Assembly: GCF_024498075.1 (NCBI RefSeq)
Contig: NZ_JANHOF010000001.1
Coordinates: 248,001-312,000, forward strand
Direction of reading: 5' to 3'
Origin: Paenibacillus mendelii
Lineage (GTDB): Bacteria; Bacillota; Bacilli; Paenibacillales; Paenibacillaceae
DNA length: 64,000 nt
The notes beneath the pieces are model-generated. The model saw only the letters and a program-made list of their open reading frames with translations. It had not been told where the DNA came from and ran no database searches. The first letter of the stretch is position 1; each line of letters starts with the position of its first letter. The translations under genes were made by a program, and so were the position numbers. Shown here piece after piece: positions 58,513-64,000 of this stretch.

Positions 58513-59445
58513 TTACCTTTCATCACTGGTTAATAGCATTTTCCTTTTAGTACCTTTAACGGTTTTCTTTCTTTGAATAGATGTAAATAAAATACCGAGG
58601 CAGATACAAACAGCACCAATTAGAATATTACTGGTGATCTTCTCATCTAATTGAAGCCAGCCAAAAATCAATCCGAGTATTGGAACCGTCATTAAAGAGA
58701 TTGATGCAATAGATGCTTGAATTTTACCCAATACCCAATTCCATCCTACAAATGCTACTGCTGTTCCCAAAACACCATTATATAACAAAGCAAGTATAGA
58801 TGAAGTAGATAATGTCATCTGAGAAATAGCTTCATGTTCACTTCCTAAAGAAATAATAAGGATTAAACTACCACCCATTAATAATTGCCACAAGGTCATT
58901 TTCAATTTGTCATGAGATTGTCCAATTTTTTTTGTATAGATACTTGCACAAGCCCAGAAGAAGGCAGAAGCTAAAATAATAATCTCACCTAACAACGAGT
59001 CATTCCAAGATAGATGCTTTATCGTTGGACCTAAGATGAATAAAAGACCAATTGCTCCAACAGTGAGACCAATAACTTTATTTAGAGTTAAATATTCATT
59101 TAAGAAGAAATGTGCTAACACACTAATAATAATAGGCATCGTATAAACAAGTACAGACGATAGGCCTGAATCTACAAATTGCAATCCATAAGTGGATAGA
59201 GCATAATAACCAACACACATAAATAAGCTTAGATAAAAAAATGGAAGCCATTCTTTTTTATTTGGTAAGATTTTTTGTCTTTTTGCTAATAAAAGTAAAA
59301 ATAAGGTTGTTGCTCCTATTAAAAGCCTTGATGCTGAAAATAGAAAAGGAGGGATATCCTCTAGCCCCATTTTAGCTGTAACCCATAAATAACCCCATAT
59401 TAAACTAATAAGTGTAATCACACTAACAACTTTTAATTGATTCAT
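58513..59445 (-). CDS. EamA/DMT family transporter
   Basis: A 310-residue membrane protein with ten helices in two EamA repeats. MNQLKVVSVITLISLIWGYL and the second-half LLYNGVLGTAVAFVGWNWVLG are typical. Likely an exporter or importer of amino acids or metabolites; substrate unknown. The gene is clearly AT-richer than its neighbours, with many AAA, ATT and TTA codons, unlike the GC-balanced genes around it. That suggests recent acquisition. It lies alone on the minus strand between decayed sequences. Confidence 0.9.
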   Translation of the reverse strand: MNQLKVVSVITLISLIWGYLWVTAKMGLEDIPPFLFSASRLLIGATTLFLLLLAKRQKILPNKKEWLPFFYLSLFMCVGYYALSTYGLQFVDSGLSSVLVYTMPIIISVLAHFFLNEYLTLNKVIGLTVGAIGLLFILGPTIKHLSWNDSLLGEIIILASAFFWACASIYTKKIGQSHDKLKMTLWQLLMGGSLILIISLGSEHEAISQMTLSTSSILALLYNGVLGTAVAFVGWNWVLGKIQASIASISLMTVPILGLIFGWLQLDEKITSNILIGAVCICLGILFTSIQRKKTVKGTKRKMLLTSDER

Positions 59446-59589
59446 TCTTAATTCGATCCTTTATAATTTATTATTAGATTCTTTTGATAAACCAATTTTT
59501 TCGAAATTGTATATAAGGATTAAAGCCGTTCTCTGGTCATATGTACAAAAGACAGATTTATAAGGTAGCGCGACAAAGCATTTATTGCG

Positions 59590-60950
59590 GTTGTACATGA
59601 CTTACTTACCGGCGCCGCATTCATCAGCCGTGTTCTCGGCTTCATGAATGGATTATTCTGGATCGAATGCTTGAGGACGTCGGCTTGTTAATGATGGCCC
59701 AGCCGCTAATACCGCTTGTCATTACACTCACCTGTCTTGGCCTGCCGGTCGCTATATCGAAATTAGTCGCAGAAGCCGAAGCTCAAGGGCAGCATCATAA
59801 GGTGAAAAAGATTCTTATCGTATCCCTTACCGTGACGGCAACGCTCAGCCTATTCCTGACCTTACTAACCTTTATTGGTGCAAAGCTGATTTCCCAGTAT
59901 CTATTAACCGATCAAAGAGCGTATTATGCCATGCTCGCAATCACGCCGATAGCACCGATTGTTGTAGCGATTTCTTCCGTTCTGAAAGGCTACTTTAGAG
60001 GCAGACAGAATATGAATCCGCTCTCCTTCTCGCAAATCATTGAACAGCTTGTGCGGATAGGCTTCATCAACGTTTTAGTCCACATCCTGCTGCCTTATGG
60101 GATCGAGTTTGCCGCTGCAGGCGCTATGGCAAGCATATTCAGCATGGGAGAAAGACTCTCATGATTTGCTGCGAATCGGATTGCCGACCACCGGGAATGG
60201 TATCATCGATTCCATCTACAGAGCGTTTCAACCCATCTTGATCACACAGAGCTTAATCGTGTCCGGGACAAGCACGGTCATGATATCACGGCTTTGCTCC
60301 CCGCGATTAGTGAAGCCAAGGCCCAGAATAATCAGGTGTTGATTCATCATCGAATCGAACAAGCCCTTCGAATCTCGCTTATTGTTGGAGCACCGAGCAC
60401 GGTCATCCTCTTCATATGGGCCGATCTTCTGACTACTGTACTCTATCATGCTCCTGAGGCAGGGAAGCTTCTTCAGATGATCGCTCCAATCTTTATTCTC
60501 CATTACTTCGAGGGGCCGCTGCATGCCGTGCTGCTCGGAATCGGAAAAGCAAAAACTACGATGGTTAATTTCATTGTTTCAACGCTGATTAAGATAGGGT
60601 GCATCATCCTCTTCGGAACCAAGCTGGGTATTGCCGGCGTCATTCTTGGCATCAATATTGGGATATGTTTGCTGACCCTCTTTAATTTCTACTCGGTTTC
60701 CCGTTCGCTTGGATTGTACGTCAATACTCGAATTTTGGTTAAGGTAGGATGCTGTACGCTATTCATGGCGGTCTGCGGGTACTTTTCATTGCTGTATATG
60801 CAGCAATGCGCGTATCCCATTCTGCTAACGATAGCCGTTACAATAAGTCTCTCATTACTTGAGTATCTTACTGGATTATTCACGATGAATCTCATAAAAA
60901 AAAAACGATCTCCACAGAGTTCCCCTCCTGCGCCGCATCACGCCGAAGTA
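59590..60950 (+). pseudogene. Decayed second copy of spoVB
   Basis: The sequence matches spoVB (51,638-53,206) closely at the DNA level and keeps its order. It is broken by at least three lesions. The first 60-70 bases are scrambled. About 94 bases are missing after the GCAAGC near 60,134 (compare 52,219-52,319). About 76 bases are missing after GTCATG near 60,282 (compare 52,462-52,543). Both deletions shift the frame. The last third, from about 60,294 on, is still open to near 60,950. It cannot make a full transporter. Confidence 0.93.
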
Positions 60951-61006
60951 AAGATGCAAAATTCCAGCAGCTCCTGGCATCCATACACAAATAATGGTTG
61001 GTCAGG
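59590..61006 (+). repeat. spoVB duplication, copy 2 (decayed)
   Basis: Direct-repeat partner of 51,638-53,262. This copy still carries the original terminator, which copy 1 has lost. Confidence 0.85.
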
Positions 61007-61030
61007 TTTACCCTCCTGCCCAACCACTAT
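60992..61030. terminator. Original spoVB-copy terminator
   Basis: AATGGTTGG-type text (from 60992) pairs with CCAACCACT (to 61030), with CAGG/CCTG inside and ATTTC after it. It lies between spoVB copy 2 and the ceramidase-like gene and can serve both. Confidence 0.7.
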
Positions 61031-61041
61031 TTCATTCCTCG

Positions 61042-62547
61042 TTATTCATTCCCCATAAGACCATGGATCGTTTCGGATATATGATCAGCTAACACCTGAC
61101 CGCTCTCGGGTCCGAGGTTATTGCTGGCCGGCACGGAACCATAGCCGCCGCCGGCTACCGATCTGGGGCTCGGAAGATAGGTTCCGGCTCCCGCAAGCTG
61201 AACGATAAAGGTTTGCTTAGCGGAGCTGCGCACCTTAATTTGACTGCCAAAGTCAAGGTACAGTTCATAGGGGACGGTGGCGTATGCTACTTCTCCCAAT
61301 CGCAGAACATGGATCTCCGCAGGAAGAGTGCTGCATGTTCTCTGCTGCTCATACCGGGTTCCCACATTCAAATACCAATGCCGTCTGCGGTACAGGTAAC
61401 TCGCATGCACATACCAGCGGGCTTGCTTGCGCAGCTCCGGGTTCTCGTCGAGACGGCGCTGTTCCTGTTCAAATTCGGCCAGCAGCTTCTCCGCCTCTTG
61501 ATTGGCATCGCGGACATCTTCCTCGGTCAGCTTATTCGCCGGCAAATCCAATTGGACGGAATGCAGCTGAATGACCGGATTAGAATCGCGCGTAGAGGCG
61601 ATATAGGGGAGTATGTCCCCGACCGCATCGGCGATCTGGCATGCAATCTCCTCCCGCATCGTCCGGCCTTTGAGCATCAGCATTCGCTCATAGGCTTCGC
61701 GGTCGAGCATCTGATGTGGTGATAGATCCCCGGCAGCACTGCACTGCGGAAGAATATAGAGATGCTCACCGAAGCGGCTGCGAAGCTGCTGGCGGGTTTC
61801 GCACCACCAGTCCGCACTCACTTCATACAACATCTCGCTTGCTTGGGAAGGACAGGGGAGATTAATAATTAGCCCGGTTAGCTCCCCTTCCGAATCGTAC
61901 GTCGCCATCAGGTTTAAGCTGTGATCCTCATATCCTTCTATATGCCGGAATGGACTGCTGATGGATGTATCCAAATTGTACATGATCGAATGGCCTGCGG
62001 CATCGACCCACCGACGGTTGCGGCCGATTACCGCATTCCCCCAGCCATACGCAACGGCGCCAGCCGCTCTAGAAGCCCATGCCTGCGAGACCGCATCCGC
62101 AATCCGCTCTATGGCGAATGCATTATATGCCTCGACCGGCATCGAGTCCAGCTCAACGCCCGACCCCCGGCTTGCCATATGTTCAATCGTCTGTGTTGAA
62201 GTACGAATCTCAGGCGCTGTATGGGTATGAGTTGCATTAATAATGACTTTATGCGGATTTAATCCGATTACTTGCTGCCGAACCCGTTCACGAACCGCAT
62301 CGCGAAATTCATCGGGAATGGAGACAAGATCGCAGCAGACGAAGACTGCCTGCTCCTCTCCCGATTCAATCGCCCAGACGGTTACCGACAATGGATCCAG
62401 CACACCCTCTGACAGCCTCGTATGGAATTGTCCTGCAAGCGAAACCGGCTGCTCAGGCGTTATATCCGCTTGAGCCCAGCCTTGTAGGAATTTCGTCGTA
62501 TCCTTGTCCAATAAAGACGCCCCCAATTCATAGTCATAGTCATGCAC
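61042..62547 (-). CDS. Neutral/alkaline ceramidase-like protein, second member
   Basis: A 501-residue protein of the ceramidase N-terminal family. GWAQADITPEQPVSLAGQF, VFVCCDLVSIPDE and the metal segment NATHTHTAPEIR are diagnostic. QCSAAGDLSPHQML corresponds to the conserved Gly-Asp segment. No signal peptide. It is longer than, and quite divergent from, the member at 22,951-24,333 (different middle region). It is followed on the minus strand by the spoVB-copy terminator. Its upstream neighbours on the same strand, a GNAT protein and a PhyH-like oxygenase, may share the transcript. Substrate unknown. Confidence 0.8.
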   Translation of the reverse strand: MHDYDYELGASLLDKDTTKFLQGWAQADITPEQPVSLAGQFHTRLSEGVLDPLSVTVWAIESGEEQAVFVCCDLVSIPDEFRDAVRERVRQQVIGLNPHKVIINATHTHTAPEIRTSTQTIEHMASRGSGVELDSMPVEAYNAFAIERIADAVSQAWASRAAGAVAYGWGNAVIGRNRRWVDAAGHSIMYNLDTSISSPFRHIEGYEDHSLNLMATYDSEGELTGLIINLPCPSQASEMLYEVSADWWCETRQQLRSRFGEHLYILPQCSAAGDLSPHQMLDREAYERMLMLKGRTMREEIACQIADAVGDILPYIASTRDSNPVIQLHSVQLDLPANKLTEEDVRDANQEAEKLLAEFEQEQRRLDENPELRKQARWYVHASYLYRRRHWYLNVGTRYEQQRTCSTLPAEIHVLRLGEVAYATVPYELYLDFGSQIKVRSSAKQTFIVQLAGAGTYLPSPRSVAGGGYGSVPASNNLGPESGQVLADHISETIHGLMGNE

Positions 62548-62576
62548 ACACCGTTATAACGACACGGGAGATGCGG

Positions 62577-63482
62577 CTAGAAGTCCAGAACCATCATGTG
62601 TTCAGCGAACACGGTTTGGAACCCCGCTTCGCGCAATGCTTCCATCGCAAGAACATTGCTCTCCCTTAAATAATGAACTCGACGGGTGTACGGTCCGGAG
62701 AGCGGCGTGAAGACTTCACCCAGCATAAACCGCACGATATCACCCGCATCACTGCGCATCGGATCAGCTTCGCAATGAGTAAGCATGACACTCTCCACTG
62801 TCCCGTCCGCTCTGCAGCTCTTACTGTACAACACATACCCGACGGTCGTGCTATTGCGGTCTAACACAATAGCAGCTTCATGGCCTTGAGCATTGAACCA
62901 CTCGGTTGTCCAGGATTTTGGCGTGTCGGCATAGAATGCCAGTCTGCCGACAATGTCCGGGGTAACCGGGAACATACGATAATCCGTGCTGTAGCTTCTC
63001 AGGAAGGGTAAGCTCGTGAATGCGCCCTCTCTGCGCATCACCTGAAGGGTTTCTCTAATCGTGAATCCGACACTAAGATAAGAGCGAATCGCACGATCGT
63101 TATCCGTCCGCGTTTCCAGGGACAGCGATTCCGCCCCGGCGGCTTGTGTTCGCCGAATAGCCTCCTGCAGCAGCAGCTTGCTAAGCGAACGTCCGCGGAA
63201 TTCCGGGTTGACTCCCGTCCCCCCGTTCCATGCCTGTTTACGTCCGCCGACATGCGCTATGCCGATCATCACGAAGCCCGCGGGAATCCCATCGATATAC
63301 CCCGCAACCGATAATTCCGGGTGAATGTTCAATCTCCCTAACCGAATATTCATATTCTCGATTGATAGATTCATATCGTTAAAATAAGCTAGAAAACCGG
63401 TGTTCCATTGTTCTGTAATTTCACGAATTGTACAATCGCCTAGCGAACGTATTTCGAGCTGCCGCTCCAATTTCACTTCCAT
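62577..63482 (-). CDS. GNAT family N-acetyltransferase
   Basis: A 302-residue protein. The GNAT core lies at residues about 60-150: GGTGVNPEFRGRSLSKLLLQEAIRRTQ holds the acetyl-CoA motif, and SLETRTDNDRAIRSYLSVGFTIRE completes the fold. A second GNAT-like half without a clear CoA site follows. The ATG at 63482 is chosen because GAGGTG lies 7 bases upstream; a longer frame to 63563 has no such site. It precedes the ceramidase-like gene by 29 bases on the same strand. Substrate unknown. Confidence 0.88.
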   Translation of the reverse strand: MEVKLERQLEIRSLGDCTIREITEQWNTGFLAYFNDMNLSIENMNIRLGRLNIHPELSVAGYIDGIPAGFVMIGIAHVGGRKQAWNGGTGVNPEFRGRSLSKLLLQEAIRRTQAAGAESLSLETRTDNDRAIRSYLSVGFTIRETLQVMRREGAFTSLPFLRSYSTDYRMFPVTPDIVGRLAFYADTPKSWTTEWFNAQGHEAAIVLDRNSTTVGYVLYSKSCRADGTVESVMLTHCEADPMRSDAGDIVRFMLGEVFTPLSGPYTRRVHYLRESNVLAMEALREAGFQTVFAEHMMVLDF

Positions 63483-63603
63483 TTGGTTCACCTCATCACG
63501 TTGCGCACACAATGGAAGCGCATACTTCTGCCATTCTGCGGAACGAATTACAATCATACCCATTATACTTGGAACACAACGCGGCTTCCATAATAATCGG
63601 CAA

Positions 63604-64000
63604 TTATGAATCGGAGCTGCTTATCCACTGCCGGTTTATGCCCAAATATTTCTCGACCAACGGTTTCACTTCATCCGAACAGGAATCTATGAACCGCTGC
63701 GCCGACTCCGGCAGCGGCCAGGTCTGCTCGGCTTCATAGCTCCTCGGACAGAAACTCATACCGCAGCTCAATCTCGTCATGGATCCGCGGTGGGCGTATA
63801 CGCCGTGATACGTTCTTTCTGCGAAGATAATCAGATCACCGGGATCTGCAATAACCGGTATAGCTCCTGGTACATCCTCCATTTGGCCATGGGCGATCGG
63901 ATCGCTGCCCTTTCTATGAAACGAACCTCTTCTAGCGGTAAATTCGAAGCCGTCCGGAGCAGCCCAGTTTTCCGTATGGGAGTCGGGAATAATGGCCAGC
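63604..64000 (-). CDS. Phytanoyl-CoA dioxygenase family protein (N-terminus outside the window)
   Basis: The C-terminal 131 residues of an Fe(II)/2-oxoglutarate dioxygenase-like protein. LAIIPDSHTENW is the PhyH segment after the first metal ligands. DPGDLIIFAERTYHGVYAHRG carries the second iron-binding His, and RLSCGMSFCP follows. The gene starts beyond base 64,000. Its 3' end lies 121 bases from the GNAT start on the same strand. Confidence 0.82.
   Translation of the reverse strand, partial: LAIIPDSHTENWAAPDGFEFTARRGSFHRKGSDPIAHGQMEDVPGAIPVIADPGDLIIFAERTYHGVYAHRGSMTRLSCGMSFCPRSYEAEQTWPLPESAQRFIDSCSDEVKPLVEKYLGINRQWISSSDS

Overview
The window looks like chromosome of a spore-forming Gram-positive bacterium of the Paenibacillus type. 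The evidence is an intact spoVB-like gene, a Bacillus-style BirA operator in front of a biotin operon, AG-rich ribosome sites, sugar ABC transporters of the MalEFG kind, a Ctc-type L25 protein and moderate GC content. No rRNA, tRNA, CRISPR array or intact insertion sequence was recognised. The genus is an inference.

Layout. 1-4,400: end of an MFS permease, a self-cleaving P1-family peptidase, then a leftward pyrF plus cytosine-deaminase-like pair. 4,400-9,300: a TIM-barrel-like protein of unknown function, a leftward VOC / alkylation-repair / TetR operon with a palindromic operator inside its promoter, and a phenylalanine-rich LysM protein. 9,300-20,900: a leftward glycan operon (sugar-binding lipoprotein, two permeases, sulfatase, GH3 enzyme, GH94-like phosphorylase, LacI regulator). 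Its promoter carries three AAACGTTT operators spaced exactly 65 bp apart. 21,000-30,800: lipoproteins, a ceramidase-like protein, a secreted FIMAH-domain protein, a sialidase-like protein and a DUF4838 protein. 30,900-37,000: complete bioADBFHC operon behind a BirA box. 37,000-44,700: L25/Ctc, a sigma factor with a long C-terminal extension, an APH-family kinase and a two-gene ABC exporter. 45,300-51,500: a methyltransferase, then a LysR gene divergent from a five-gene 3-hydroxybutyrate/ketone-body operon. 51,600-61,000: intact spoVB and, about 8 kb away in the same orientation, a decayed second copy. Between them lie a GH127/AraC pair, remnants of a SIS-domain gene and of a TarJ-like dehydrogenase, a possible group II intron fragment and an AT-rich EamA transporter. 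61,000-64,000: a second ceramidase-like gene, a GNAT protein and the end of a PhyH-like gene.

How the parts work together. The 9-21 kb operon would import sulfated oligosaccharides and then desulfate, hydrolyse and phosphorolyse them in the cytoplasm, with its own LacI repressor as last gene. GH127, sialidase-like, DUF4838 and ceramidase-like genes add to a glycan-scavenging profile. The biotin operon makes pimeloyl-ACP by the BioC/BioH route and converts it to biotin. The ketone-body operon converts 3-hydroxybutyrate to acetyl-CoA. The 53-61 kb segment is a site of duplication, insertion and decay.
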